From JBAYOE01 sp050950065 (lineage in GTDB: Bacteria; Spirochaetota; Spirochaetia; Sphaerochaetales; Sphaerochaetaceae), in NCBI GenBank assembly GCA_050950065.1, contig JBMNGX010000002.1:1-64000 (forward strand): a stretch of 64,000 nucleotides of DNA, in the 5' to 3' direction. The notes under the pieces are model-generated. The model was not told the DNA's origin. It saw nothing but the letters and a program-made list of their open reading frames with translations, and did no database searches. Position 1 is the first letter of the stretch. Each line of letters starts with the position of its first letter. Of this stretch, positions 8,234-18,994 are shown in pieces. The translations under genes were made by a program, and so were the position numbers.

Positions 8234-9934
8234 CTATTTCATTTTAGCAACTTTTTTTGACCATGAGTCACGCATAGTTACTGTTCTGTTAAAGACTAAC
8301 TTATCAGAAGAGTGATCTTTACTGTCAGCTACAAAATACCCATTACGTAAGAATTGGTAGTATTGACCAACTTTAGCCTCTTTTAATGAGGGTTCAAGTT
8401 TTGCATCTTTGTTAATGATTAAAGAGTCTGGGTTTAAATCGTCTAAATAATCGCCAGTTTCTTGACCAGGAACTTCTGCTAAAAATAGTTTATCATAAAG
8501 TCTAATCTCAGCTTCAACAGCGTAGTCCTTGCTTACCCAGTGACTTGTTCCTCTAACTCTTCTCTTATCGGCAGTTCTACCCCCCTTTGATTCAGGGTCG
8601 TAAGTGCAATGAACTTCTACCACATTGCCATCCTCATCTTTAATTACATCATTGGCTGTGATGTAGTAGGCATGAGTTAATCTAATCTCATTTCCTAGGT
8701 ATAGACGGTGGTACCCTTTAGGGGGATCTAAGCTAAAGTCCTCTTTCTCAATGTAAAGTTCACGAGTGAAAGGAACTTGTCTTGTACCAAAAGAGAGATC
8801 TTCGGGGTTGTTTACTGCATCTAAGTATTCAGTTTTACCCTCTGGATAGTTGGTAATTACAACCTTAAGGGGATCTAAAACAACCATTACCCTTTTTGCC
8901 CTTTTGTTTAAATCTTCACGAGCACAGAACTCTAACAAAGAGTAATCTACTAAAGATTCAACTTTAGCAACTCCAACACGACTAACAAAGTCGATTAGAG
9001 ATTCAGGTGAGTAACCTCTTCTTCTAATTCCAACGATCGTTGGCATCCTTGGATCATCCCATCCATTGACGATTTTATCGTTTACTAACTTTAACAACCT
9101 TCTTTTGCTCATCATCATGTAACTAACATTCAGTCGAGCAAATTCAATTTGTCTTGGAGCGTGATCAATATCATCAATAGTTGTTGCCCAATCGTAAGCA
9201 GGACGGTGATCTTCAAACTCTAAAGTACAAAATGAGTGGGTAATTCCCTCAATAGCATCGCTTATGGGGTGAGTATAATCGTACATCGGGTAGATACACC
9301 ACTTATTTCCCGTTCTTGGGTGTTCAGCAAACTTAACTCTGTACAAAGCAGGGTCTCGTAAGTTCATATTAGGAGAAGCCATATCTAACTTAGCTCTTAA
9401 TACATACTTACCCTCTGGGTGTTTCCCTTGTCTCATCTCTTCAAAAAGACGTAAGTTCTCCTCAATTGGACGATCTCGATCAGGGCTATTTTTACCTGGG
9501 GTAGTTAAGGTTCCTCGGTACTCTTTAACTTGTTCAGGTGTTAACGAATCAACAAAGGCCAAATCATTTTTAATTAAATTAACTGCAATTTGGTAAAGTT
9601 GGTCGTAATAATCACTAGCGTGGTATAAATAATCACCCCAATCGTAGCCTAACCATTTAATATCTTCTTGGATTGCCTCAATGTACTCCATCTCCTCTTT
9701 TTCAGGGTTTGTGTCATCAAGACGTAGGTGGCATTTGCCGTTGTACTTTAAAGCAAGGCCAAAGTTTATCCAAATAGATTTTATGTGCCCTATGTGCAAA
9801 TATCCATTGGGCTCGGGTGGAAAGCGGGTAACAATTTCACCATTGGGAACTCGATTGTTTGCTAAATCATCTTCTATGATTCGTTCTAGAAAGTTTAGAA
9901 CTCTTTCGTCTCTCTTTTCAAGTTTTTCGTCCAT
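8234..9934 (-). CDS. glnS: Glutaminyl-tRNA synthetase
   Basis: Class I aminoacyl-tRNA synthetase that charges tRNA-Gln (566 residues, a normal GlnRS length). The HIGH signature occurs in PPEPNGYLHIGHIKS near residue 47, and the KMSKS loop is MMSKRRL. GlnRS-specific features are the LRLDDTNPEKE segment and the C-terminal beta-barrel anticodon domain with RVRGTSHWVS. Direct charging by GlnS means that Gln-tRNA does not require the GatCAB route here. A short TTCCTT-type Shine-Dalgarno on the minus strand precedes the ATG at 9934. Confidence 0.96.
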   Translation of the reverse strand: MDEKLEKRDERVLNFLERIIEDDLANNRVPNGEIVTRFPPEPNGYLHIGHIKSIWINFGLALKYNGKCHLRLDDTNPEKEEMEYIEAIQEDIKWLGYDWGDYLYHASDYYDQLYQIAVNLIKNDLAFVDSLTPEQVKEYRGTLTTPGKNSPDRDRPIEENLRLFEEMRQGKHPEGKYVLRAKLDMASPNMNLRDPALYRVKFAEHPRTGNKWCIYPMYDYTHPISDAIEGITHSFCTLEFEDHRPAYDWATTIDDIDHAPRQIEFARLNVSYMMMSKRRLLKLVNDKIVNGWDDPRMPTIVGIRRRGYSPESLIDFVSRVGVAKVESLVDYSLLEFCAREDLNKRAKRVMVVLDPLKVVITNYPEGKTEYLDAVNNPEDLSFGTRQVPFTRELYIEKEDFSLDPPKGYHRLYLGNEIRLTHAYYITANDVIKDEDGNVVEVHCTYDPESKGGRTADKRRVRGTSHWVSKDYAVEAEIRLYDKLFLAEVPGQETGDYLDDLNPDSLIINKDAKLEPSLKEAKVGQYYQFLRNGYFVADSKDHSSDKLVFNRTVTMRDSWSKKVAKMK

Positions 9935-10058
9935 TTTTATTCCTTTTCCCCTTCCAACGGGGGATTTAAAATTTCCTTATACTACCATAACAAATAGTAT
10001 CAAGAAAAGCTCTGTTCATCAGATGACAAGAAAGGTGTAAAACTATACAATTAAAAAG

Positions 10059-11414
10059 ATGAGAAACAGAGAAGATTCCTCCTTAGTAGTACAGCTTTTG
10101 CAGCTCTCTTTACCAATAATGATAAGTAACCTCTTACAAACCCTTTACAATATGGCTGACGCCTATTTTTTGGGTAAATTGGGAAAAGAGGCTATCAGTG
10201 CCCCCTCAATTACAATGAACATAAGCAACTTTATCATTGTCTTTGGGGCAGCTTTCTCTATCGCTGGAACAACTATGTTAAGTCAAGCTTATGGGGCAAA
10301 CAAAGATAATCATAATAGATTAAACTTTCTAGCTTCTCAAATCTTCACAGTGAACACAATAATGGGAATTTTGGTGATGGTTGTTGGTTTTTTTCTAACA
10401 ACTCCATTGTTAATTTTATTAAAAGTTCCTAGTGGATTAACTTTTGATTACACTTATCAATATATGAGTATCACCTTTTTAACGATGCCATTTTTATTTG
10501 GAGATTTTATTTTACGAGGTATTTTACAAGGGGTGGGAGACTCCATTACACCTTTGTATGTTCAAACCTTTGCTGTTTTATTAAACGTAGTGCTAGATCC
10601 AATCTTCATCTTTGGATTAGGTCCAATAAACGCAATGGGGGTCTCTGGAGCTGCTTGGGCTACCTTTATTGCAAGAATGCTTAGCTGTGGAATCTCTGTT
10701 TCTATCCTCTTTAGGGGCTTTAAAAAAGTTCAAGTTAGAAAAGAGTTCTTAAAACCAGATAAACCAACTCTCACAATGATGGGGAAAATTGGTCTTCCTG
10801 CAGCTTTTGGGCAGTCGGTCTCCTCATTAGGATTTGCCGTTATTCAACAAGTTGTTAACTCATTTGGTGCTGCAACTATTGCAGCATTTGGAATTGGGAA
10901 TAGAATCCAAGCTCTTTTTAATATGCCAGCTCAAGGAATAAGCCAAGGAACTGCAGTTCTGGTTGGGAAAAACTTGGGCTCTAAAAATGACAACGATGCC
11001 CAAAAATCGGTGATGATAGCCTTACTAATTAGTGGTGTGTTTATCACTGTGGGGATGTCGTTAGTTGTAATTTTTGGCCCTAGTGTCATCAGGTTTTTTG
11101 TTGATGATAGCGAAGTAGTTGCCCAAGGGGTGGTTATGTTCCGCTACACAACTACTGGGGTAATTTTATTTGCTTTAATGACAGTTATCTTAGGAGCTTT
11201 CCAAGGTGGTGGGGTTACAAAGCCCATTATGTACTTAAATATCTTTAGGTTATGGGTATTGAGAGTCCCCCTCTCTTACTCTTTAGCCTACATTTTCAAA
11301 TTAGGGCCAACTTCCATATGGGTTGCTATGTTAGTTAGTAACTTAGTAGTTGCCTTTTGGGGATTCATCCTCTTTTTAAAGGGTAAATGGAAGGTGAGTT
11401 TGCAATTTGATTAA
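10059..11414 (+). CDS. MATE family efflux transporter
   Basis: A 451-residue integral membrane protein with 12 predicted transmembrane helices in two six-helix halves. The N-terminal LPIMISNLLQTLYNMADAYFLG is the canonical MATE start. Members export cationic drugs and metabolites by Na+ or H+ antiport. No neighbouring regulator or resistance gene gives a substrate. The ATG at 10059 is the first possible start in frame, although its ribosome binding site is weak (AAAAAG). It is divergent from glnS. Confidence 0.92.
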   Translation: MRNREDSSLVVQLLQLSLPIMISNLLQTLYNMADAYFLGKLGKEAISAPSITMNISNFIIVFGAAFSIAGTTMLSQAYGANKDNHNRLNFLASQIFTVNTIMGILVMVVGFFLTTPLLILLKVPSGLTFDYTYQYMSITFLTMPFLFGDFILRGILQGVGDSITPLYVQTFAVLLNVVLDPIFIFGLGPINAMGVSGAAWATFIARMLSCGISVSILFRGFKKVQVRKEFLKPDKPTLTMMGKIGLPAAFGQSVSSLGFAVIQQVVNSFGAATIAAFGIGNRIQALFNMPAQGISQGTAVLVGKNLGSKNDNDAQKSVMIALLISGVFITVGMSLVVIFGPSVIRFFVDDSEVVAQGVVMFRYTTTGVILFALMTVILGAFQGGGVTKPIMYLNIFRLWVLRVPLSYSLAYIFKLGPTSIWVAMLVSNLVVAFWGFILFLKGKWKVSLQFD

Positions 11415-11453
11415 AAGAGGGTAGACTTAAACAAAACTTAAAAGGGGTAGATA

Positions 11454-12749
11454 GTGAACTCAAGTTCTCCTATCAAACGTTCATCAGTATTAAAAACTTT
11501 TAAACTCATTGTCATTGGGATAATTATAATTGTCTTAGGTGTTGGGATTATTGTGTGGACCCGCTCTTTATATAAAAAAGAACAATACCAAAAAGAGAGA
11601 GAAGTTTTAGCAAAGATTTTAGAAAAACATGGTGAACTTGGTCTGCTTGAGAGAGCTGGAGTGGAAGTTAACGATATTTTTTATGGAGAGCAGGGGATAA
11701 CAATCTTTTTAGATCAACCATCTGCTTTTCAATACAGCTCAGAAGAGATGCGTAATATCGCAATTTACGAAAAAGCAAATAAGAGTGTTGTCCACATAAC
11801 TACTATCTCATCTGCATTAAATACCTTTTTAGAAATTTTACCTGTTCAAGGGACAGGGTCAGGAATAATACTTAGTGAAAGTGGCTACATTTTAACCAAT
11901 GCTCACGTTGTTCGTGGGGCAAATCAACTCTCCATCTCACTACACGATGGTACTAGTTATGAGGGGCAGTTAATTGGTTTAGATGCAGAAAACGATTTAG
12001 CTGTTTTAAAAATAGATGTGCCACAAAGTGTTAAACTTCTACCAATAGAGTTAGGAAGTGCCAAAGATTTGAAAGTGGGACAAAAAGTTGTCACTATTGG
12101 AAATCCTTTTGGATACGATCGAACAATGACCAGTGGCACTGTTTCAGGTCTAGGTAGACCTGTAAAAATAGATAACAACACGATTATCAACGGGATGATT
12201 CAAACCGATGCAGCTATAAATCCTGGAAACTCTGGAGGACCTTTGTTAAACAGCTTGGGGCAGATGATTGGAATTGCTACTACAATCCACTCAACGACAG
12301 GTTCTTCTAGTGGAGTTGGCTTTGCTATCCCTGTTGATACAGCAATAGCTGTTATTCCAGATCTTTTAAAATATGGAAAAGTTGTTAGAGGGTGGTTGGA
12401 TGTCACTTTAGTGCAACTAGATGCTGCAATAGTTAACTATGCAGAACTTCCTGTCGATAACGGTCTTTTAGTAAGTCAAGTTCGTAGTGGTGGCAAAGCA
12501 GAGAAAGGGGGTCTTAAAGGGGGCACTAAGCAGGTTCAATATGGTCAGTCCATTATCAATTTAGGTGGTGATATTATCACCAAAATAAATGGACAAAAAA
12601 TAAGTGATTACACAGACTTGTTTAGCGCCTTAGTTGATACTAGACCTCAACAAACTGTTACTATTGAGGTGATTCGAAACAAAGAGACTAAAACTTTAAA
12701 AGTTGAACTTATTGAGCGTCCAGAGGGGTTACAATGGACAGTTCAATGA
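11454..12749 (+). CDS. HtrA/DegP-type S1C serine protease
   Basis: Membrane-anchored periplasmic protease for misfolded envelope proteins. One hydrophobic segment (residues about 17-36) acts as a signal anchor. The trypsin-like triad is visible as His151 (LTNAHVV), Asp181 (ENDLAVLKI) and Ser260 (GNSGGPLL). A single PDZ domain follows (about 310-420), making it DegS-like rather than a two-PDZ DegP. It starts with GTG at 11454 after AAAAGGGG. Its last 16 bp overlap the start of uvrB, so the two genes are translationally coupled, linking envelope stress and DNA repair genes at least in expression. Confidence 0.92.
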   Translation: MNSSSPIKRSSVLKTFKLIVIGIIIIVLGVGIIVWTRSLYKKEQYQKEREVLAKILEKHGELGLLERAGVEVNDIFYGEQGITIFLDQPSAFQYSSEEMRNIAIYEKANKSVVHITTISSALNTFLEILPVQGTGSGIILSESGYILTNAHVVRGANQLSISLHDGTSYEGQLIGLDAENDLAVLKIDVPQSVKLLPIELGSAKDLKVGQKVVTIGNPFGYDRTMTSGTVSGLGRPVKIDNNTIINGMIQTDAAINPGNSGGPLLNSLGQMIGIATTIHSTTGSSSGVGFAIPVDTAIAVIPDLLKYGKVVRGWLDVTLVQLDAAIVNYAELPVDNGLLVSQVRSGGKAEKGGLKGGTKQVQYGQSIINLGGDIITKINGQKISDYTDLFSALVDTRPQQTVTIEVIRNKETKTLKVELIERPEGLQWTVQ

Positions 12750-14749
12750 TGAGAGGTCGCCCCTTTAAAGTATATGCTGATTATGAGCCAGCTGGGGACC
12801 AACAAGAAGCAATAGATTTACTAGTCACAGGAATAGAGTCAGGTTACGAAAGACAAACATTAAAAGGGGTTACCGGTAGTGGTAAAACCTACACAATGGC
12901 TAAGATTGTTGAGAGGGTACAAAAACCAACTTTGGTACTAAGCCATAATAAAACATTAGCAGCCCAACTCTTTAGAGAGTTTAAATCATTCTTCCCCGAT
13001 AACGCTGTTGGATACTTTGTCTCAACATACGATTACTACCAACCAGAAGCTTATGTCCCTGGTAAAGACCTCTATATTGAAAAAGATGCCGATATCAACG
13101 ATGAAATTGATCGTCTTCGTCTTTACGCCTCCTTTGCCCTTATGGAGCGTAGCGATGTAATAATTGTCGCCACCGTAAGCTCTATTTTTGGTTTAGGTTC
13201 TCCAGTTTCAGTTAGAGACATGGTTAAACATTTTACTGTTGGACAAAAGTTTGATCATAAAAGAGATTTAGAAGATCTAATTCGAATGCAGTATGAACGT
13301 AATGACATGGTCTTAGAAAGAGGGCGCTTTAGAGTTAGAGGAGATGTTATTGAAATCTTTCCCTCCTACTTAGAGATTGCTCTTAGAATTAGATTAAATT
13401 GGGATGAGATTGAGAAAATAGAGTGGTTTGAGATAGTTAGTGGTAAAATTGTTGAAGATACTAAATCGATGACCCTTTATCCAGCAAAACAGTTTGTAAT
13501 GCCTCCTGAGCAAGTTAAAGCTGGTATTAAAAGAATAGAACAGGAGATGCACCAACAATACGACTTCTTTGTTAAAAGTGGTAAACCCTTAGAAGCTGAA
13601 AGAATTAAAACCAGAGTTGAGTACGATTTAGAAATGCTGCAGGAACTTGGTTATTGTTCAGGAATTGAGAACTACTCACGCCAATTGGGAAACAGAGCTG
13701 AAGGAGAATCTCCACCAGTTTTATTAAACTACTTTCCTAAAGGATTTTTAACTTTCATCGACGAATCTCACGTCACAATACCTCAAATTGGGGCTATGTA
13801 TGAAGGAGATCGCTCTAGAAAGCTAAATCTAGTTAACTACGGTTTTAGACTCCCATCAGCACTTGATAACCGGCCTCTTAAATATGCTGAATTTGATAAA
13901 ATAACTGGTCAAAGAGTTTATGTATCTGCAACTCCAGGAAATAGAGAGATTGAAGAGTCGGCTCAAATTGTTGAACAAATTATTAGACCAACAGGATTGT
14001 TAGACCCCTTAGTTGAAGTTAGACCTACCGAAGGACAAATAGAAGATCTTTATGGGGAGATTAAAAAGAACATTGCTAAAAAAGAGCGGGTTCTAATAAC
14101 AACTTTAACTAAAAAGATGGCTGAAGATTTAACAGATTATTTATCTAATTTGAATCTTAAGGTGCGCTACTTACACTCTGAAGTTGAAACTATTGAGCGT
14201 GTTGAGCTCCTTAGAGATTTAAGGATGGGATCTTACGATGTTTTAGTTGGTATTAACCTTTTAAGAGAGGGATTAGATTTACCAGAAGTTTCTTTAATAG
14301 CAATTCTTGATGCCGATAAAATTGGCTTTTTGAGATCTGCCACCTCTTTAATTCAAACTATTGGAAGAGCTGCTAGAAACGTTGGTGGTAGGGTAATAAT
14401 GTATGCAGATCGTGAAAGTGATGCAATGAAAGTGGCAATTGAAGAGACTGAAAGAAGAAGGGCCATTCAACAAAAATTTAACGAAGAGCACAATATCACC
14501 CCTAAAACTATTATTAAGTCGATTCAAGATATTATTACCAGAGAGAAAAAAGAGAAAGAGGATCTACAAAAAGGGGAGTTAGAACTCATTAAGAGCAAGT
14601 TTAACTTACTAATAGCCTCTGATCGTAAAAAGTATATAAAAGTTTTAGAAAAAGAGATGTTAGAGCATGCTAAGAACTTAGCATTCGAACAAGCTGCAAT
14701 TCTACGCGATGAAATTGAAGCAATACAAAGTGGTCAGTTCAGCACCTGA
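12734..14749 (+). CDS. uvrB: Excinuclease ABC subunit UvrB
   Basis: Damage-verifying helicase subunit of nucleotide excision repair (671 residues, normal length). Walker A is GVTGSGKT at residues 45-52. The DNA-clamping beta-hairpin region YYQPEAYVP lies near residue 97, helicase motifs such as DESHVTIPQ and QTIGRAARN follow, and the C-terminal UVR motif spans about 632-667. The ATG at 12734 has GAGGGG five bases upstream and lies inside the end of the htrA-like gene. Convergent with the caspase-like gene, whose stop lies 1 bp after the uvrB stop. Confidence 0.97.
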   Translation: MDSSMMRGRPFKVYADYEPAGDQQEAIDLLVTGIESGYERQTLKGVTGSGKTYTMAKIVERVQKPTLVLSHNKTLAAQLFREFKSFFPDNAVGYFVSTYDYYQPEAYVPGKDLYIEKDADINDEIDRLRLYASFALMERSDVIIVATVSSIFGLGSPVSVRDMVKHFTVGQKFDHKRDLEDLIRMQYERNDMVLERGRFRVRGDVIEIFPSYLEIALRIRLNWDEIEKIEWFEIVSGKIVEDTKSMTLYPAKQFVMPPEQVKAGIKRIEQEMHQQYDFFVKSGKPLEAERIKTRVEYDLEMLQELGYCSGIENYSRQLGNRAEGESPPVLLNYFPKGFLTFIDESHVTIPQIGAMYEGDRSRKLNLVNYGFRLPSALDNRPLKYAEFDKITGQRVYVSATPGNREIEESAQIVEQIIRPTGLLDPLVEVRPTEGQIEDLYGEIKKNIAKKERVLITTLTKKMAEDLTDYLSNLNLKVRYLHSEVETIERVELLRDLRMGSYDVLVGINLLREGLDLPEVSLIAILDADKIGFLRSATSLIQTIGRAARNVGGRVIMYADRESDAMKVAIEETERRRAIQQKFNEEHNITPKTIIKSIQDIITREKKEKEDLQKGELELIKSKFNLLIASDRKKYIKVLEKEMLEHAKNLAFEQAAILRDEIEAIQSGQFST

Positions 14750-14750
14750 T

Positions 14751-15647
14751 TTACCACTTCTCGCTATAAAGAACCTTATCGATTGGACCTCTAACTATGA
14801 ATGGGCGTTTAGTTCATTGTGTTTTCTAATGTATCTAAATATTGAACTAAAAGTTATTGTCCCATTATGACATTACAGGGCTAGTTTTCAACTCTCCACT
14901 AACTTGAGTTATAATACCTAGCAACATCTTCTTCCAATTTTCCACCTCTATGATCCCAACCTAAAGCTTCTAAAAAGAAGTAGGTGAAAAAACCATGTCT
15001 ATGTTTGGATCCCCATAATAGGAGAAATTCCCCTCATAAGATTTTTTATCTGGGCTACTGGCAGCAATTACCAATAAATTTGGATTGTAATATTCATCAA
15101 AAAAATCATAAGAGGGGACATATTGGCCGCTGTAACAAGAATCTAAAATTAAAACTGCATGCCCTTTTTCAATGTTAGAGAACTTTTCTAATAAGGTCTT
15201 TACACTTAAAGGCTCGTACAAGTCATCTTCATTAGAAGTAGCAAGACGCTAAGTCCCCAACATAATCATACTCCATGTCCAGCATAGTAGAAAATGAAAA
15301 GATCATTTTCATTTAAATCTTAAGTTGTTTACCAATCTCAGTTAGTACATTGTTTACAGTTGGATATTTGGATCTTTTCATCAGGGGCAGGTGCCTTCTT
15401 GGTACATCTCAACAAATGAGGAGTCAGGAATATTAGGATTTAATTCTGCTAAAGCTTGTTTAAACTCTTTAGCATCCCTAATTGTTCCATCAAGACTTAA
15501 TCTCAGATATCATGATCATAATCCAAAGCTACAAGCAAAACCTTTACATTGGGTTTTTGTGGCTTTTCCATTAATAGTTCACAAGAGCTTAGAACTACTA
15601 TTAAAGTGATTATTAAGATTATTAAGAGGGTTTTCTTTTTACTCATG
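14751..15647 (-). pseudogene. Caspase-like (peptidase C14) lipoprotein, frameshifted as sequenced
   Basis: About 298 codons of a caspase-fold protease, reconstructed across several frames. It opens at the ATG at 15647 with a lipoprotein signal (hydrophobic run ending VVLSSC). In successive frames come KVLLVALDYDH, LDGTIRDAKEF, the catalytic-His region FIFYYAGHG, the catalytic-Cys strand LILDSCYSG, then IAASSPDKKSYE and YFFLEALGW. It ends KVLYSEKW at the TAA at 14751. All caspase landmarks including both catalytic residues survive, but at least four frame changes or stops interrupt it. Either it is a recent pseudogene or the breaks are sequencing errors like those in rplT. Its start overlaps the upstream barrel gene by 9 bp, so the two were co-translated. 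Confidence 0.7.
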
Positions 15648-16201
15648 GTACTTTCCAACCCTCCATTTAATGCCAATGGTTGTGGCTACACTTACATACT
15701 CTTTTCTAATATCGACAGCTATTGGAACTATTAAGGCAAAATTCTTAGAGAACTTTAAAGAACCTTTTAAAGCAACTCTAGGAAAAGCGATCAATTCTAA
15801 CGTTTGGGTGTAAATTTGTAGCATCAAAGAGCTGTTAAAAGAGAGGGCAAACAAATTGTTGATGTGGTATGTAAATTCAGCTGTAGGTCCAACTAAAATA
15901 AATGGGCGCCACCTTGTTAAATCGTATAAGAAAGAGTAGGTGGTGTAATAAGAACTTATTCCTAAGTCCACCTCGATATCTTTTGTGATTCCAATAATGG
16001 AAGAGACATTTAAACCAGCAGTTATGTGACTTCTAACTGGCAAAGTGTCGTTGTGTCCAGTAGCATGGAAATGAGCTGTATAAACCTGCTTCCCCACTAA
16101 GCGAAAATCCCCCCTTATTCATTATTTGCACTAACAGTGATAGTAAATATTAGTAACAACAAAGAGGAAATTAGTACAAAACGAAGAGCACCTTTAATCA
16201 T
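15639..16201 (-). pseudogene. Small outer-membrane beta-barrel protein, frameshifted
   Basis: An exported protein of about 187 residues split by a frameshift near 16090-16115. The N-terminal part (ATG at 16201) is a clear signal peptide, MIKGALRFVLISSLLLLIFT ending VSANN. The remaining 150 residues, in another frame, are rich in alternating hydrophobic strands with aromatic girdle residues (for example FILVGPTAEFTYHINN and VATTIGIKWRV). That pattern fits an 8-10 strand barrel. I do not recognise the family. It ends inside the start of the caspase-like gene and follows the thiamine transporter operon by 73 bp, possibly as a separate unit. Confidence 0.55.
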
Positions 16202-16274
16202 AGTTATCCAAATATACTCCAAAAAGTGTTTAACGACATCTTTTAAATATACTTGTTTGTTAACTAGATTGCTT

Positions 16275-17274
16275 CTAAAAGAGGATAATGTCCTCAACTC
16301 TGACCGATAAACTCACTTTTTCAGATTTTGGTTTATAGGGGCAACGAGCTAAAATAGTGTGGTTCTTGTATTTACATTTAATTAAATAAGAATCTCCTGT
16401 ATATTGATAAGAGTCAACAAGCACATCATCAAAAACAACACTCTTTTTAAAATCGGCAAATGGTAAAGTTAAATCATCTTGAACCACAACTTTTTCTGGT
16501 CTGAAAAATAATTGATCTTTTTCTTCTAACTCTATTTGTCCCTCTTCAATTATAGAGGCGGGTAAAAGAGTTCCATCTCCCATAAATTGAGCTACAAACA
16601 AAGAAGCAGGCTTATTGTAAATTACTTCAGGATAATCAAATTGAACAATCTTTCCCTCTTGCATCACAACAACACGATCGCTAATGGTAAGAGCTTCTTC
16701 TTGGTCGTGGGTTACATACAAAGTTGTAATACCAGTTGCCTGGTGAATATTTTTAATCTCTTGGCGTAGATGTTTACGCATCCTTGCATCTAAGGCACTT
16801 AAAGGTTCATCTAATAAAAGAAGTTGTGGTTCACTAGCAATAGCACGAGCTAATGCAACACGCTGACGCTCACCACCACTAAGAGAATTAATTTTTCTTT
16901 TTCCGTAACCAGTTAAGCCCACTAACGATAACATTTGATTTACTCGCTCTTTAATCTCTTTTCTTTTTATCTTTTTAAATCTTAAAGAGTAGGCAACGTT
17001 TTGTTGTACATTGAGGTGGGGGAACAAAGCATAATCTTGGAAGACCATTGCTATATTACGCTCCCAAACAGCTGTTGTGGTAATATCTTTATCATTTAAT
17101 ATAATTGAACCACTTTCGGTTGGAATGAGGCCTGTGATGAGTCTGTAGTGAAGTACTTTTACCACATCCTGAAGGTCCAATTATTGAAACTAGTTCTCCC
17201 TTAGCCACTTTTAAATCTAATGAGAGTTTAAACTCTGGATAATTAACCTCTATTTGTGAACAGACTAAACCCAT
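16275..17274 (-). pseudogene. thiQ: Thiamine ABC transporter ATPase ThiQ, one-base insertion as sequenced
   Basis: ATP-binding subunit of the thiamine/TPP importer. Walker A is GPSGCGKST near residue 34, Q-loop MVFQDYALFPH, signature LSGGERQRVALARA, Walker B LLLLDEPLSALD and H-loop VTHDQEEAL. A C-terminal TOBE-like domain brings the length to about 332. The frame breaks just after Walker A: removing one A near 17150 turns TSLQTHHRPHS into TSLRLITGLIP, which is the canonical continuation. The thiamine assignment rests on the TPP riboswitch and on being the last gene of thiB-thiP-thiQ; by sequence alone it could be any CUT1/iron-type ATPase. It starts 3 bp after thiP. Confidence 0.8.
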
Positions 17275-17277
17275 TTG

Positions 17278-18994
17278 TTAATTACTCCTTTTTTTAGCTA
17301 ATTCGGTTAAAAAGAATATTATGGCACATAGAACAATTAATACAGAGCCTAAAGCAGCAGCGCCAGCAAAGTTATAAGAACCAATTAAACGATACATCAC
17401 AATTGGAATAGTGACCAATGATGAATCGGCTAACACTAGTGTTGCATTAATCTCCCCTAAAGAGATAGCAAAGGCAAAAGCACCCCCAGTAATTAAAGCA
17501 GATCTTAATAAAGGAAGTTCAACTAACCAAAAAGTGCGCGCTACATTTGCCCCTAGAGTGAAAGAGGCTTGTGAGTAGGTGAAAGAGACCTTTCTATACT
17601 CAGGTAGTATTGAACGTAAGATGAAAGGGGAAACTATTACTACATGGGCTAATATCACCAAGATCCTTGATCCAATATTGCCCAGTTGTAATCTACTGGC
17701 AATTAAATAGTACCCAAGACCAATAATTACTGAAGAGACTGCCATTGGTAACATAGCAAAAAGTTCAGTTGCTAAAGAGCCTTTAATTTTATCGTTACGC
17801 AGCTTTGCACTTAACATAGTTGTAAATATTAAACTAACAATGGTAGTTATTGCTGCAATAATTAAACTTAAAATAATAGCTGATAAGGCAACACCCATCA
17901 TTGAAGAACTTGTTGACTCAATATTAAAAAGCTGTTTGTACCACCTTAAGGTGAAAGCTGTTTCACCACTACGACTTGGTGTGTAGGTAAAAGAGTTGTA
18001 GATGATTGCCCCCAATGGTCCTAAGACAAAAAAGGCGGCAAAGAGCGTATACAAAGCAACTCCAATTTTACCCCAAACTAGTTTTTAAACTCTTTTCTAA
18101 GTTCTTCTCATTAAGCAGTTCAATCTCCTCTTGGTGGGCAACTAAGCGTTGAGTCCAGATGTAGATTGCAACAATAATAAGAGTTAGAAAGATTGAAATT
18201 AAGCTAAAAGTTGCAGCTCCCTCTAAATCTAAACTCATTCGAGCTCTTCGATAAATTTCAACTTCCATTGTTGTAAATTTAGGTCCCCCTCCTAAAACAA
18301 GCAAAATTACAAAACTTGAAAAACAGAATAAAAAGATTAAAGTTGCTGCACTTAAAATTGGGGGAATAAGGCGAGGAAGGGTAACTGTTCTAAAAACACT
18401 TCTTTTTTTAGCCCCTAAAGTCATAGCTGCATGGTTGTAACTAATTGGCAATTGTTCCCAAAACGAGGAGATTAATCCTAAAGCAATTGGAAAGTTATAA
18501 AATGCGTGGGCTAAGATAACAGCACCGAAGGTATACAATATTTTTATTGGTCCCTCTTCTAAATTAAATAGTTTCATCAAAAGTTGATTTATTAGACCAC
18601 TGTTTCCATAAAATATTACAAAGCCTAAAACAACTAAGATAGAGGGAAGAACAAAAGGGATTACGCTAATAGCTTTTATTAAACGCTTACCTTTAAAGCG
18701 GTAATTGGCAATGATGTAAGCACCTGGTAAGGCTATAAGGACAGAGACAACTGTACTTATAAAAGCTTGTAAGAAGGTGAATCTAACAACTCTCCAAGTG
18801 TATTCACTTTTTAATAAGGTTATAACTCGATCTAGTGTTAAAGAGCCCTCAGAGCCAATAAAGGCCTTGCTTAAGATAATTATTAAAGGGACAACCAGCA
18901 ATAACAATAAAACTATTATTGCTGGTGTACTAAGAATCTTAAAAAAGGGGGAACTTTCTAAAACATAAGATCCACCTTTTCGAGTTGTTCTCAT
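17278..18994 (-). pseudogene. thiP: Thiamine ABC transporter permease ThiP, one-base insertion as sequenced
   Basis: A two-domain inner-membrane permease of about 571 residues, reading as two ORFs (308 and 258 residues). Each half has about six transmembrane helices and an EAA loop (NHAAMTLGAKKRSVFRTVTLPRL in the first; SQASFTLGANVARTFWLVELP in the second). Between them, deleting one A from the A5 run near 18088 joins the halves directly, giving KSLKLVWGKIGVALYTLFAA. The fused form is normal for ThiP, so I treat it as one gene. The ATG overlaps the thiB stop (ATGA). An alternative is two genuinely separate permease subunits. Confidence 0.78.
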
